Origin: Gammaproteobacteria bacterium
GTDB lineage: Bacteria > Pseudomonadota > Gammaproteobacteria > Pseudomonadales > Pseudohongiellaceae
Assembly: GCA_029253585.1 (NCBI GenBank)
Contig: JAQWZF010000026.1
Span: 1 to 64,000 of the forward strand
Length of the DNA stretch: 64,000 bases
Direction of reading: 5' to 3'
Below the pieces are notes generated by a model. It was not told the origin of the DNA. It ran no database searches and saw nothing but the letters and a program-made list of their open reading frames with translations. Shown in pieces: positions 8,651 to 18,758 of this stretch. Numbering within the stretch: position 1 is the stretch's first letter; every line of letters starts with the position of its first letter. Both the position numbers and the translations under genes were made by a program.

Positions 8651-9852
8651 GGTCGATTCCCTCGCCCTGTTACAGGCAGTCGTGAACGGTCTATGCTATT
8701 CGCGCTATTCGGTGCCGGTAAAAATGGTGCTAACTGATCTGCAAGATTTCTAAGATCGTTGTTACTGCTGTTTCCATCGATGCTCGAAGTACTCTGCTCC
8801 ATCAGCTTATCCAGTGGCATGAACAACATATTGTTGCCACCCTGAACGTCCACCATGATTTTGCTGCTGGCGGTCATCACGTCCTCGATCGAATCGATGT
8901 ACAGTCGCTGTCGAGTCACCTCAGGTGATTTTACATACTCAGTCAAAAGTTGATCGAAACGAGAAGCATCACCCGTGGCTTGCGCGACGACTTGCTCTTT
9001 ATACGCATTCGCCGACTCTATGCGCCGCTGCGCTTCACCGCGCGCCTCAGGGATAATCTGATTCGAGTATTGCTGAGCCTGGTTCTGCACACGTTGCTCG
9101 TCTTCTCTGGCACGAATCACGTCATCGAAGGCAGGTCGCACGGCATCGGGCGGCTGCGCATCAACGACGTTTACCTGACTGACTAAAATGCCCGTGTTGT
9201 AGACATTCATATAATCCTGCAGGCGCTCCTGTACATCGGCTGCGATTCGATCGCGACCGGTGGTCAGAATCTGATCCATAAAGTTACCGCCAACTACGTG
9301 ACGAATGGCAGATTCGGAGGCGTTGTCCAGACTCAGTTCCGGATCCTGCACGGCGATCACATATTTCACCGGATCCTGAATCAGGTACTGAACGGTCACG
9401 GCGATATCGATGATGTTCTCATCGGTTGTTAGCATCGCGCGGTTTTCATAAGTCTTGGCGTTCAGCTCGGAGACGTTCACCAGACTCAATTCATCGACAA
9501 GCGGTGGATTCCAGTGCAAACCTGGACCCACTGTCGCATCCAGAACTTTACCGAAGCGCAAAACCACTCCCCGTTCCGCTGCATCGACAATATAGACACC
9601 CATAAATGCCCAGACCACGGCCACGACGACCACGAGGCCGGCGATTAGTCCCGCAGACAAGCCACCGCCGCCACCGGAGGAAGATCCAGTAAAACCGGAG
9701 CCACTCCCGCCACCGCCGAACAGGCTGTTAAATTTTTTGGTCAGGTTGCGCACAACCTCATCGATGTCTGGGGGCCCCTGGTCGCCGCCCTTACGACCGC
9801 CACCCCAAGGGTCTTTGTCGTTACCGTTATTTCCAGGTTCATTCCAAGCCAT
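8647..9852 (-). CDS. hflK: HflK, SPFH-domain regulator of FtsH
   Basis: HflK is the larger partner of HflC in the FtsH-modulating membrane complex. The start chosen (9852) gives the family N-terminus MAWNEPGNNGNDKDPWGGG with GGAGAAG just upstream; four extra in-frame codons precede it. A Gly-rich, proline-containing cytoplasmic leader (GDQGPPDIDEVVRNLTKKF and a Gly/Ser run) is followed by a membrane helix (LIAGLVVVVAVVWAFMGVYI), the SPFH domain (ERGVVLRFGKVLD, PGLHWNPPLVDE) and a long helical region. It is 401 residues and lies 100 bp after hflX in the same direction. Confidence 0.97.
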   Translation of the reverse strand: MAWNEPGNNGNDKDPWGGGRKGGDQGPPDIDEVVRNLTKKFNSLFGGGGSGSGFTGSSSGGGGGLSAGLIAGLVVVVAVVWAFMGVYIVDAAERGVVLRFGKVLDATVGPGLHWNPPLVDELSLVNVSELNAKTYENRAMLTTDENIIDIAVTVQYLIQDPVKYVIAVQDPELSLDNASESAIRHVVGGNFMDQILTTGRDRIAADVQERLQDYMNVYNTGILVSQVNVVDAQPPDAVRPAFDDVIRAREDEQRVQNQAQQYSNQIIPEARGEAQRRIESANAYKEQVVAQATGDASRFDQLLTEYVKSPEVTRQRLYIDSIEDVMTASSKIMVDVQGGNNMLFMPLDKLMEQSTSSIDGNSSNNDLRNLADQLAPFLPAPNSANSIDRSRLPVTGRGNRP

Positions 9853-9952
9853 TGGCTTCTCCATAGCTTTCTAAAGACGCAGAAGGTCGATTTTAGCTAA
9901 TAATTGTTCATTTACACAGCAATTTGCGCTTTGAGACGGTGATCTGTTGGAA

Positions 9953-11290
9953 TCAGGCGATTTTCGCCTTCTCTACAGTTACCCGTTCTAGCCGCTCCTG
10001 CACTGCAATATCGTGACTTATAATCCCAGTACCACTTTGTTTCAGAATACGATCAAGGTCCGTACGCGGCAGTTTGACCCGCAGCTCAAAGTAACCTTGC
10101 TCGTCTATATGTTCTCCTTCGATAAACCCGCTAGCATACAATTGACTGCGCAGTTTAGCCTGCTGCGGTGAAACTCGCAGAGTCTCATGCGCCATGCTGC
10201 CTGCCAGTAACTCACTCATCGCGCTATGCAACAGATCCATACCGGCTCCGGTTTTAGCCGATACCCAGACCTTCCTGGCCTTGCCGTTCGCGCCGCGCTG
10301 TATATGTGGCTCAACGTTTGGAAGTAGATCGATCTTGTTGAACACGATTAGCTGCTCAACTGACTTCGCACCTATCTCGGCCAGAACCTTATCAACCTCG
10401 GCGATATGCTCCGGGTGAAATTCGTTGGCGGCATCCACAATATGAAGAAGCAGGTTCGCCTGCACAGTCTCTTCCAGCGTGGCGCGAAACGCCTCGACCA
10501 GTTGATGTGGCAGGTGGCTGATAAATCCTACGGTATCGGCAACGATTGCCGGGCCGTAATTTTTCAGATTAATACGCCGCAGTGTCGAATCGAGAGTCGC
10601 AAACAATTGATCCGCCGCATAGGTATGGGATTCGGTCATCTTGTTAAACAACGATGACTTACCCGCATTGGTATAACCCACCAGAGACAGCGTAGCTACC
10701 TCGGCTCTGCGTCGCGAACGTCTGCCCTGATCCCGTTGCCCGCGAACTTTCGCCAGGCCCTTGTTAATCGCCTTAATACGCTGCCCAATCATACGCTGAT
10801 CGAGCTCTAATTGCTTCTCACCCGCACCGCGCATTCCGATACCCCCCTTCTGTCTATCGAGGTGGGTCCATCCGCGTTTTAGGCGAGTACTCAGATGCTG
10901 CATCTGGGCAAGCTCTACCTGCAGCTTGCCCTCGTGGCTACGCGCGCGCTGCGCGAAGATATCCAGAATCAAGCTAGTCCGATCAAGCACACGGCACTTA
11001 AGTTCGCGCTCGAGGTTGCGTTCCTGACTCGGGGAGAGAGAGTGATTGAAGAGAACCAGCTCTGCCTTGTGGGCGAGCACGGCAGCCTGAATCTCTTCGA
11101 GCTTGCCGGAGCCTACAAAATAGTTTGGTGAGGGCTGCTTGCGTGACCCAGTGATGAAGTCCACCGGTTGTGCGCCGGCGGAAATCGCTAGTTCTTCAAA
11201 TTCAGTTGGATCCTCTCGTTCGCTCTCTGAATCGACAGCAAGGTGAACAAGAATAGAGACTTCGCCGGTATCGGGCCTGTCAAAAAACAA
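9953..11290 (-). CDS. hflX: Ribosome-associated GTPase HflX
   Basis: HflX is a GTPase that binds the 50S subunit and splits stalled or heat-damaged ribosomes. The 445 residues include the N-terminal HflX domain (VITGSRK-like DFITGSRKQPSPNYFVGSGK; ALSPxQERNLER variant SLSPSQERNLER), a coiled-coil linker (WTHLDRQKGGIGMRGAGEKQ) and the GTPase domain with G1 GYTNAGKSS (205-213), G3 DTVGFI and G4 NKID. The start codon is TTG at 11290, with GTGAGG seven bases upstream. The family N-terminus MFFDRPDTGE supports it. It follows hfq by 24 bp. Confidence 0.97.
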   Translation of the reverse strand: MFFDRPDTGEVSILVHLAVDSESEREDPTEFEELAISAGAQPVDFITGSRKQPSPNYFVGSGKLEEIQAAVLAHKAELVLFNHSLSPSQERNLERELKCRVLDRTSLILDIFAQRARSHEGKLQVELAQMQHLSTRLKRGWTHLDRQKGGIGMRGAGEKQLELDQRMIGQRIKAINKGLAKVRGQRDQGRRSRRRAEVATLSLVGYTNAGKSSLFNKMTESHTYAADQLFATLDSTLRRINLKNYGPAIVADTVGFISHLPHQLVEAFRATLEETVQANLLLHIVDAANEFHPEHIAEVDKVLAEIGAKSVEQLIVFNKIDLLPNVEPHIQRGANGKARKVWVSAKTGAGMDLLHSAMSELLAGSMAHETLRVSPQQAKLRSQLYASGFIEGEHIDEQGYFELRVKLPRTDLDRILKQSGTGIISHDIAVQERLERVTVEKAKIA

Positions 11291-11314
11291 TAAGGTACCT
11301 CACTGCAGGTTTAA

Positions 11315-11593
11315 TTAAACCGTGTTACCGGGTTCGCCAGCATCAGCATTATCTTCAACCGCTTCACCAGAGTTTTGCATTGGAATTTTTACCATGCGCG
11401 CAGGGACGACGGTTGAAATCGCATGCTTGTAGACCATCTGACTCACGGCGTTCTTCAGCAGAATGACAAATTGATCAAACGACTCGATCTGGCCCTGCAA
11501 CTTAATTCCGCTAACCAGATAAATAGACACCGGTATGCGCTCCTTGCGAAGCACGTTTAAAAATGGATCCTGTAATGTATGTCCTTTAGACAT
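11315..11593 (-). CDS. hfq: RNA chaperone Hfq
   Basis: Hfq is the hexameric Sm-like chaperone that pairs small RNAs with mRNAs. The 92-residue protein matches the conserved core almost throughout: [40 protein letters not shown] and the Sm2 motif [11 protein letters not shown]. The C-terminal tail is short, acidic and Asn/Gly-rich (about 25 residues). A strong ribosome-binding site (AAGGAG) precedes the ATG. It is the head of the hfq-hflX pair and lies 140 bp after miaA, enough for its own promoter, as in E. coli. Confidence 0.99.
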   Translation of the reverse strand: MSKGHTLQDPFLNVLRKERIPVSIYLVSGIKLQGQIESFDQFVILLKNAVSQMVYKHAISTVVPARMVKIPMQNSGEAVEDNADAGEPGNTV

Positions 11594-11732
11594 AGTTGTT
11601 CTCCTTCAATCGACAATCGACTATCTACAAAGCCGGGTATCCAACGTCTCACTTTCGAAAACTGGCTGAGCGGTTCTAAGATCTGCGGATCTTATCTATA
11701 AAAATTTAACGGTCTCTATACGCCACATATAC

Positions 11733-12686
11733 TTATATAGAGGTGGCATCCATGTATTTCAAGACATGATGTACCGATTGAGTGGATGAATTACTCAAAT
11801 TTTGCAGGCTTGGCCAACTGCGCAGCCATGTAAGCTGCCGCTTGGCGAGTTGTCTGGTAGCAATAATACTCCTTTCTACCATGGCATCATAGTCGATTTC
11901 GCCGTCAAGATACTGCCAAACTTGCCTGTATCCTACTGATTTTATTGAGGGAAGCTGGTGATTGAGATCACCTCGACAGTGCAAAGCCTGCACCTCCTCT
12001 ACCAAGCCCTCCTCAAGCATCTGCAGAAATCGTCTTTGGATGTGACTATGTAATACGCCACGATCATCTGGCTGGATCGCGAAAAAGTGCAAATTGTAGG
12101 GAAGTTCTGCCTCCTGTCGCGTTTGCATCTCGGCGTGAAGGCTGGTCATGTTCTGCCCTGACACCCGATAAACCTCCAGTGCGCGCTGTAATCGCTGCGG
12201 GTCGTTGGGATGAATTCTGGCCGCCGCGACGGGGTCCACCGCCTCTAGCTGCTTGTGCACAGCAATCCAGCCTTGCTCACTTGCCAGCTTCTCTATCTCG
12301 GCGCGCACCTCGGAATTGGCCTCAGGCATCTGCGCCAGGCTATCCCTTAGTACACGAAAATACAGCATCGTGCCGCCAACGAGAAGCGGAGTGTCGCCAA
12401 CTTCGAGTATTTCGTCAATTTCACGAAAGGCATCGTTGCGGAACTGTGAAGCCGAATAGGGTACTGCGGGATCGATAAAGTCGATCAGCCTATGGGGGGC
12501 TAGCGCCAGCGTTGCCTTGTCAGGCTTGCCCGTGCCGATGTCCATCTGCTTATAGATCTGCGCGGAATCGACGCTGACAATCTGAAAGGGATGCTGCTGC
12601 AGCAGATCGATAGCGAGGGCGGTCTTGCCCGAGGCGGTAGGGCCCATCAGGCAGATCACATTGGGCTTGTTGTCCGAGGCGTTCAT
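11733..12686 (-). CDS. miaA: tRNA dimethylallyltransferase
   Basis: MiaA transfers a dimethylallyl group to A37 of tRNAs that read codons starting with U. The 317 residues show the P-loop GPTASGKTALA near residues 15-25, SVDSAQIYKQMDIGTGKPDK (substrate and catalytic Asp region), the PHRLIDFIDP motif, VGGTMLYFRVL, and the tRNA-binding SIKSVGYRQVWQYLDGE near the C-terminus. Length is normal. It is the usual mutL-miaA-hfq neighbour with a 92-bp gap from mutL. Confidence 0.98.
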   Translation of the reverse strand: MNASDNKPNVICLMGPTASGKTALAIDLLQQHPFQIVSVDSAQIYKQMDIGTGKPDKATLALAPHRLIDFIDPAVPYSASQFRNDAFREIDEILEVGDTPLLVGGTMLYFRVLRDSLAQMPEANSEVRAEIEKLASEQGWIAVHKQLEAVDPVAAARIHPNDPQRLQRALEVYRVSGQNMTSLHAEMQTRQEAELPYNLHFFAIQPDDRGVLHSHIQRRFLQMLEEGLVEEVQALHCRGDLNHQLPSIKSVGYRQVWQYLDGEIDYDAMVERSIIATRQLAKRQLTWLRSWPSLQNLSNSSTQSVHHVLKYMDATSI

Positions 12687-12778
12687 AGAGAATGATTGTA
12701 CGCGGCTTTTGGTAAAAGGTGAGGGAGATAGTTGGCGATACTCTAGGCTATACTCTAAGCGATACTAGGGTCGTGGAC

Positions 12779-14641
12779 TTACTGTCCGCGCAGGAAGAGT
12801 TTGTCCAGCTCATCGAGGCTCTGATAGACCCAGGTTGGCCGACCATGGTTACACTGGCCGCTGCGCTCGGTGGCCTCCATGTCTCTAAGCAGAGCATTCA
12901 TCTCTGGGATCGTAAGCTGGCGGTTGGCCCGCACCGAGCCGTGACAGGCCATGGTAGAGAGCAGTTCATCCTGAAGCGCCTCTATACGATCGCTGCTGCC
13001 GTACTCGAGAACATCCGAGAGCACATCGCGCACCAGCTGTTCGATGTTGGCGTTACGCAGAATCGAAGGCACCTGACGCACAACGATGGATTCTGCAGCG
13101 ACACGCTCCAGCTCGATACCGATGCCTAGCAATGCTTCCTGTTCGGTCTCGGCGCAGTCGGCCTCTCCCTGACTCACCGCGATAGACAGTGGAACCAGTA
13201 ACGGCTGCATCTTCAATTCTGCACTCTGGCAGGCCGTCTTCATTCTCTCGTAAGTAATGCGCTCGTGGGCGGCATGCATGTCTACGGTAATCAAACCTTT
13301 CTTATTCTGCGCAAGAATATAGATTCCATGCAGTTGTGCTATGGCGTAACCCAGCGGAGGTACTTCCGCATCCGCTGCCGTGAGCCGCGCAAAATTTTCA
13401 AGCTGACTGTGTATCGCATTAGCGTCGGGCTGCCCCGTATTTGGCCTATAGAAATAGTTTGAAGAGGTATTCTCTGCCAGCGATAAACTGCTCTGATCGC
13501 TGAAATTTCCCATCGAATAATTTGAACCTGGGCTGGATGCCAGACTGCTCGCCCCATCACTTCCAGCGAAGGCTGCGAAGGGGCTATTGTCCTGCTCGCC
13601 TTGGGCGAGTCGATCGGCAGGCCGCAGTTCCGCCAGAGCCTTGTGCAATGAGCTAAACAGAAAATCGTGAACCATACGGCTATCGCGAAAACGCACTTCG
13701 TGTTTCGTAGGATGAACATTGACATCGACAGCGGCGGGAGCCAGCTCAAGGTACAAGACATAGGCTGGGTGGCGGCCATGGAACAATACGTCGCGGTAGG
13801 CTTGCTTAACCGCATGAGTGACTAGTTTGTCGCGGATGATGCGACCATTAACGTAGAAGTATTGCAGGTCCGCCTGCGAGCGCGAAAATGTCGGCAGGCT
13901 TACCCAGCCCCAGAGACGCAGTCCCGGCCCCTCCATTTCGACGAAGACAGAACTTTCGACGAAGGCAGGTCCGCACACCATGGCGACGCGTCGCTGTTTT
14001 TCCTGATCACTTTTTGCAGGCAGCAATTTGTGGATCGCGCGCTGATTGTGCGTCATCGAAAATTGCACATCGAAACGACTCAGGGCGATACGCTTGAGTA
14101 TCTCATCGATGCGCGAGAATTCGGTCTTCTCTGTCTTAAGAAATTTCTTGCGTGCGGGGGTATTGAAGAATAAGTCTCGAACCTCGACCGTGGTACCACG
14201 GGTGTGAGCCGCGGGCGAAAGCTTCACATCCATCTCCTGGCCTTCGGCGACGACTTTCCAGCCACTGTTATCGCTCTCACCCTCCACATCGTCGCCGGAC
14301 TTCGATGTCATCGTAAGCCTTGAGACTGAACTGATACTGGCTAAGGCCTCGCCGCGAAAACCAAGGCTGGCGATGTTTTCCAAGTCTTCGAGGTCGGTGA
14401 TCTTGCTGGTAGCGTGACGGCTGAGCGCTAGCTCCAGGTCTTTCTTGTGAATGCCAAGCCCGTCGTCTTTAATCTTGATTAACTTGGTACCGCCCTGCTC
14501 GACCTCGATCTCCAAGCGACTGGCGCCGGCATCCAGAGAGTTCTCCATCAGCTCCTTGACGACGGAGGCAGGGCGTTCGACGACCTCGCCCGCCGCGATC
14601 TGATTTGCGAGGCGTTGACTGAGAAGATTGATACGTGACAT
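12779..14641 (-). CDS. mutL: DNA mismatch repair protein MutL
   Basis: MutL couples mismatch recognition by MutS to strand incision. The 620 residues start with the GHKL ATPase domain: [33 protein letters not shown] and [13 protein letters not shown], then [10 protein letters not shown] variable Ser/Asn-rich linker follows. The C-terminal domain carries [12 protein letters not shown] (454-465), matching the endonuclease metal motif D-x-H-A-x2-E-x4-E, plus ACHGSVRA (565-572) and CNHGRPT (597-603). These point to an endonuclease-active MutL, the type found in MutH-lacking bacteria. It lies downstream of amiB (113-bp gap). Confidence 0.97.
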   Translation of the reverse strand: MSRINLLSQRLANQIAAGEVVERPASVVKELMENSLDAGASRLEIEVEQGGTKLIKIKDDGLGIHKKDLELALSRHATSKITDLEDLENIASLGFRGEALASISSVSRLTMTSKSGDDVEGESDNSGWKVVAEGQEMDVKLSPAAHTRGTTVEVRDLFFNTPARKKFLKTEKTEFSRIDEILKRIALSRFDVQFSMTHNQRAIHKLLPAKSDQEKQRRVAMVCGPAFVESSVFVEMEGPGLRLWGWVSLPTFSRSQADLQYFYVNGRIIRDKLVTHAVKQAYRDVLFHGRHPAYVLYLELAPAAVDVNVHPTKHEVRFRDSRMVHDFLFSSLHKALAELRPADRLAQGEQDNSPFAAFAGSDGASSLASSPGSNYSMGNFSDQSSLSLAENTSSNYFYRPNTGQPDANAIHSQLENFARLTAADAEVPPLGYAIAQLHGIYILAQNKKGLITVDMHAAHERITYERMKTACQSAELKMQPLLVPLSIAVSQGEADCAETEQEALLGIGIELERVAAESIVVRQVPSILRNANIEQLVRDVLSDVLEYGSSDRIEALQDELLSTMACHGSVRANRQLTIPEMNALLRDMEATERSGQCNHGRPTWVYQSLDELDKLFLRGQ

Positions 14642-14754
14642 TGGCAGGTAATACTAATGAGAGTGTGGCTGGCATTGTAGCACCACCGCGAGCAAAAATA
14701 GTGAACGTCTATAGTGAATTACTGAGCGGAGAATAACTTAAGGTACGCGAGGAT

Positions 14755-16308
14755 TTAAGAGTTAGGAATCTTCAATACCTGGCCGACCATGATGCGATCG
14801 TTAGAGAGATTATTTGCCTGGCGCAAACTGCTAAGACTGACGCGATAGCGCTGTGCGATTTCGGAGAGTGTCTCGCCGCGACTAATCGTATGCTCCTCTG
14901 GCTCTGCTGAACCAACGCCGGGAATGATTAGCTCCTGCCCGACACGAATCGTATTGGAGGAGATACCATTTACGGATTTCAGTTCGGCTAGACTCACCTT
15001 GTAGCGTTGTGCGATTACCGACAGGCTATCGCCGCGTTTAACCCTATAGACGCCCGGCACGGGCATGAAGCCGTTCGCCTTCTTATAGGCCACTAGCGTT
15101 CCTTCCGGTGGCGCATCATAGAAATAGTTCATCACCCCCTGGGCAATACCGCGCGCCAGTTTCTGTTGAAAGGCTGAGGTGTTTAGTCTGCGCGCCTCAT
15201 CGGGGTTGGTAAGATAGCCGGTCTCGATCAGCATCGAAGGTATATCCGGTGACTTCAATACTTCCAGAGAGGCCTGTTGCACCTTGTCCCGACGCAGCCG
15301 CGTTACACCGTCCAGTGTTTCCAGCACACGGGTTCCAGCAATCAGGCTCTGCTCCATGCTCCAGGCCATCTGGAGAGACACCAGAGTAAGCGCAACATCG
15401 TCATCCCAGGAGCTGAGATCCAGGTCGCCGCCTACTCCGCCAAGTAGGTCCGAGTTATTTTCCTTCTGCGCGACACGGCGAGAATTTTCGCGGTCGGCAC
15501 GATCACCGGACAGGGCGTAGATAGTCAGACCGCTGGCTCTACTCGTGCGATACCAATCGGTATGCACGGCAACAAAAAGGTCGGCACGTTTCTCTCTAGC
15601 GATTTCCGAACGACGCTGCAACTCTACATAATAGTCGCCGTCGCGAATCATGACCGGCGTAAAGCCTGACATTCTCTCCAGATGATCGAATAGAGCGCGT
15701 GCAATCTTGAGAGTGATATTTTTCTCTTTCAGCCTGCCGTCAAAGCCGATGCCTCCCGGATCCTCACCACCATGTCCTGCGGAGATCGCGACGATGATAT
15801 TGCGTCGCTCATCGCTGCGTGGCGCGCTGTTAGACTTGGAGGCGGCGGCGTTACTATTTCTAGCTCTGTCTACAGAAAGCGCCTGATCGTAGAGATCGAC
15901 CACGAGGCGGTCACCCAGCTCGCTATTCGGTGCGAGGGTGAAGCTACGCGGCTCGACCTGCGCGGAGAGATCGATAACCATACGCAGGGTATTGCCATCT
16001 CGTATCGCGCTGCGCATACCACTGATTGGGCTGTCTTCCCAATCGACCAGAGACAGGTCGCCGCTAAAAGATGAACCCTCTACATCGATAACCACACGCT
16101 CGGGATTAGAGAGGGTAAACAGCTTGTATTGCACCTCGCCGGACAGGTCGAAGACCAGTCGCGTATGGTCCGGTGCGCGCCACAATCTGACCTCTTCCAC
16201 TTCGGCCGCAGACACAGCGACGCTGGCCAGCAGCGAACAAGCGGCTAGAACGAAAGCGATGCAGCGGTAGCTGCCTGGGGTACTGTCTGTATTGCGCTTA
16301 GGGTTCAT
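14755..16308 (-). CDS. amiB: N-acetylmuramoyl-L-alanine amidase with AMIN and LysM
   Basis: This periplasmic amidase cuts the amide bond between MurNAc and the stem peptide to separate daughter cells. The 517 residues have a signal peptide (about 1-35), an AMIN domain (about 36-140: VRLWRAPDHTRLVFDLSG) for septal targeting, an amidase_3 domain (about 165-405) and two LysM repeats at the C-terminus (YRVKRGDSLSVIAQRYKVS and HTISRGETLSEIAQRYRVS). Zinc and catalytic residues are visible: His in SAGHGGEDPGG, Glu in LKEKNIT, His in FVAVHTDW and Glu in LIETGYLTNPDE. Gene order tsaE-amiB-mutL is conserved. Confidence 0.95.
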   Translation of the reverse strand: MNPKRNTDSTPGSYRCIAFVLAACSLLASVAVSAAEVEEVRLWRAPDHTRLVFDLSGEVQYKLFTLSNPERVVIDVEGSSFSGDLSLVDWEDSPISGMRSAIRDGNTLRMVIDLSAQVEPRSFTLAPNSELGDRLVVDLYDQALSVDRARNSNAAASKSNSAPRSDERRNIIVAISAGHGGEDPGGIGFDGRLKEKNITLKIARALFDHLERMSGFTPVMIRDGDYYVELQRRSEIAREKRADLFVAVHTDWYRTSRASGLTIYALSGDRADRENSRRVAQKENNSDLLGGVGGDLDLSSWDDDVALTLVSLQMAWSMEQSLIAGTRVLETLDGVTRLRRDKVQQASLEVLKSPDIPSMLIETGYLTNPDEARRLNTSAFQQKLARGIAQGVMNYFYDAPPEGTLVAYKKANGFMPVPGVYRVKRGDSLSVIAQRYKVSLAELKSVNGISSNTIRVGQELIIPGVGSAEPEEHTISRGETLSEIAQRYRVSLSSLRQANNLSNDRIMVGQVLKIPNS

Positions 16309-16353
16309 TACAAATTCTTTTAGACATACTTCACGTTGTCTATTACAACGGCC

Positions 16354-16872
16354 TTAAGGCCATAATCTTTTGACAATTATGGCGCCTTTGTTCGTGAGAC
16401 TTTGACAAGTTAGACGCCTTCCTGTTCCCTCGATGGCTATATCTATCAGCAAGTCCGCTTCAGGCAGCCATTTTGCGCCCTTCTCAGCCCATTCCACCAG
16501 GCACAGGTTGGACGCCGCGAAATACTCATCCGTACCCAGATAAGACACTTCTCCCGGATCCGCCAGGCGGTAGAGATCGAAGTGATAGATGTTACATAGC
16601 TCGAATTCATAGGGCTCGACCAGCGTATAGGTAGGGCTCTTAACCGCACCGTTATAGCCGAAGGCACGCATGAGCCCGCGCGTCAGCGTCGTCTTCCCCG
16701 CACCCAGGTCGCCATTCAAGAAGATCATACCGCCCAGGTGAGCGGCCCCTCTCCCTAGCGGTTTGACTTCAGCACCGTCATTAGGTTCAAGAAACGTAGC
16801 TACTGCCAGCCTGGAGCCAAATTCCAGCGTGGCTGCCTCGTCTATTAAGTCTATTTGATGTTCGGATTGCAT
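16354..16872 (-). CDS. tsaE: tRNA t6A biosynthesis ATPase TsaE
   Basis: TsaE is the small ATPase that, with TsaB and TsaD, makes N6-threonylcarbamoyl-adenosine at tRNA position 37. The product has the Walker A motif GDLGAGKTTLTRG, the family block VKSPTYTLVEPYE, HFDLYRL and LVEWAEKG. From the ATG at 16872 it is 172 residues, slightly longer than typical because of an insertion between the start and the P-loop (about 20 residues including EPNDGAEVKPLGRG). A TTG seven codons upstream (16893) is possible; neither start has a clear ribosome-binding site. It lies 45 bp before amiB. Confidence 0.95.
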   Translation of the reverse strand: MQSEHQIDLIDEAATLEFGSRLAVATFLEPNDGAEVKPLGRGAAHLGGMIFLNGDLGAGKTTLTRGLMRAFGYNGAVKSPTYTLVEPYEFELCNIYHFDLYRLADPGEVSYLGTDEYFAASNLCLVEWAEKGAKWLPEADLLIDIAIEGTGRRLTCQSLTNKGAIIVKRLWP

Positions 16873-17349
16873 GGGCGGAAGTATAGAGCACAATGGCAGG
16901 AGGGTGAGAGTCGCTGTGGATGCAAAACTGCATTCGTAGTGTCTCAGCGATTACTCGCTTGCCAGGCCGAGCAGCTAGAACTCCCACCAATTCAGTAAGA
17001 TACTGGTTTGGTTCGCAATTAACAGCAAAGGCTGCGACTAGCCAGAATACCCAGACCATGGATTCTGGTCGAAGTGAACGCAAAAGATTATTTCTCCTTA
17101 CTAGTCCAAGAATGATGGAAAGGAACGAGACTATGAAAACGATGACTTGTGCGCAGCTTGGTGGACCTTCTAACGAGGCGCTCGCAGCAGAGAGCTTCGA
17201 GAAAATTGCTGAAATAAGCAAGGCCCCTGCTACGCAAATGTGTCAACAGGGAGATGTCGCCCATCTTCTAGCCTCATAAAAAATGAAGAACTGGTTTGAA
17301 TCCAAGAGAAAAGAATTTGAAGCCTTAGCCCAAAACTCGGAACTATCGG
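16873..17349. other. Gap between tsaE and small membrane protein
   Basis: No gene is firmly supported here. On the minus strand a reading frame at about 16900-17221 starting with TTG encodes two hydrophobic segments (VIVFIVSFLSIILGLV and VWVFWLVAAFAVN) and then runs into the tsaE coding region in another frame, which suggests a decayed or misextended small membrane protein. The segment marks where the normal tsaE/nnrD neighbourhood is broken. Confidence 0.4.
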
Positions 17350-17613
17350 ATGAATCGAATCATGGTGAAAGCTCTGGCTTACGGATTCACCTTAGGAACG
17401 ATCTTCTTCGTTATAGCACCTCTGGGGCTTGGCATTTCGCTCATCGAATCTTTAAAGCCAGTCCTGGTGCCAGGCGTTTTTCTTGCCCAAGGGATTTTAG
17501 GAAACACTACTGAAATCGGATCGATGATTTTTGCACTGTCTCTTAACGGAGCTGTATATACAATTTTTTATACGATATTGTTTTCCGTATTATTTTCACT
17601 ACGCTGGAAATGA
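17350..17613 (+). CDS. Small hydrophobic membrane protein
   Basis: The 87-residue product is mostly hydrophobic: YGFTLGTIFFVIAPLGLGIS, a middle segment VLVPGVFLAQGILGNTT and IFALSLNGAVYTIFYTILFS, ending in a basic SLRWK. Two or three membrane helices with a short basic tail are likely. An internal ATG four codons later is an alternative start; neither has a strong ribosome-binding site. It lies 61 bp before the DUF2235 pseudogene in the same direction. I do not recognise a family. Confidence 0.5.
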   Translation: MNRIMVKALAYGFTLGTIFFVIAPLGLGISLIESLKPVLVPGVFLAQGILGNTTEIGSMIFALSLNGAVYTIFYTILFSVLFSLRWK

Positions 17614-17674
17614 AGAATTGAAAAATCAGTAAATCCATATCAAGACGACACCCAATAGCACTGGAATCTAAGCA

Positions 17675-18711
17675 ATGTCTAACATCATCATCTGTGCCGA
17701 CGGCACCTGGAATCGCCCGGAAGAAGATATCGAAAAAGACTACCCCACTAACGTGGTGAAGTTAGCGCGGGTGATAAAGCCTTCTGGCAGTTCGCTAAAG
17801 CAACATGTGTTCTATGACTGGGGGCTTGGCTCCTATCACAACAGCATGAGCGCGGGCGCGACCGGTCGCGGTATTAATAAGAATATCCTCGATGGCTACA
17901 GGTACATCGTTCAGAATTACGGGCACAACGATAAGATCTATCTGTTTGGTTTTAGTCGCGGTGCTTATACGGTGCGAGCCTTGTGCGGGCTTATCAATAC
18001 TGTGGCATCTTAAAGTGGGTGGACGCGAATCGCATCGCCGAGGCCTGGGATATCTACAAGAGCGCCTCGAAGAAGAATCATCCCGATGGTGACGATGCAG
18101 TAAAATTTCGCAGCGACCACTGCCATGGGGCACGCAAGGTTCATTTCGTCGGCGTATGGGACACAGTCGGCGCTCTGGGAATTCCATTTAGTTTGATGGG
18201 ACTGTTCGAGAGCAAGGACGAATTCTACGATACGAAGATGGGCTCCAATGTATCTTTTGCACGCCATGCACTCGCCATAGACGAACAGCTAGAGGACTTT
18301 CAACCCACCGTCTGGACGCCGCGACCCGGAGTGGACCTGAAACAGGTTTAGTTTTCCGGCGTACACGCAGACATAGGCGGCTCCTATAAACCCGACAGAG
18401 TTAGCGGCTTCGTCGCGGCAGACACGCCATTGGCGTGGATGCTGGATGAGGCCAAGAGCGCCGGATTAAAAGTCGAGTCACATATCCGCGAAGCGTTCGC
18501 CACTAGCGACGGCGCGAAACTGCATAAGTCGCGCGGCCATGTCTATAGGCTGAAGCGACCGTTGCACCGTCACTTAGAGGTCGATAACAAACCAACTAGA
18601 ATCCATCCTAGCTTAAAGGCTCGTTATATCGCGGATGATTCCTATCGCCCGCCACGACTACAGAGCCTGGTCGAAGACAAGGGCTGGGATAAATTAGATG
18701 TTGGGATTTAG
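17675..18711 (+). pseudogene. DUF2235 alpha/beta-hydrolase pseudogene
   Basis: Three pieces of one DUF2235 (Tle1-like phospholipase fold) protein lie in order. 17675-18013 encodes the N-terminal part with IIICADGTWNRP and the nucleophile elbow FGFSRGAYTVRAL (Ser94). About 18000 the frame shifts by one base deletion, since the next frame resumes at YCGILKWVDANRIAEAW and continues with VHFVGVWDTVGALGIP. At 18349-18351 a TAG interrupts VDLKQV-stop-FSGVHADIGGSY; the family has Trp there, so TGG has become TAG. The same frame then runs to 18711. DUF2235 proteins include type VI secretion lipase effectors and other hydrolases; no such partner genes are nearby. Confidence 0.88.
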
Positions 18712-18758
18712 AGTGGTCGACTCTCTCCTGGCAAATTATTTAACGGGAAGCGCGATCA

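Noticed and set aside
12719..13129. 136-codon plus-strand frame across the mutL 3' end
   Set aside because: It is the antisense shadow of conserved mutL C-terminal codons.
16787..17221. Minus-strand frame with two hydrophobic segments overlapping tsaE
   Set aside because: Starts with TTG, overlaps tsaE by about 100 bases and turns into non-protein-like residues there; kept only as a possible decayed gene in the gap entry.
17283..17513. 76-codon plus-strand frame before the small membrane protein
   Set aside because: Overlaps the hydrophobic reading frame at 17350-17613, which looks more like a real membrane protein, and its second half is not protein-like.
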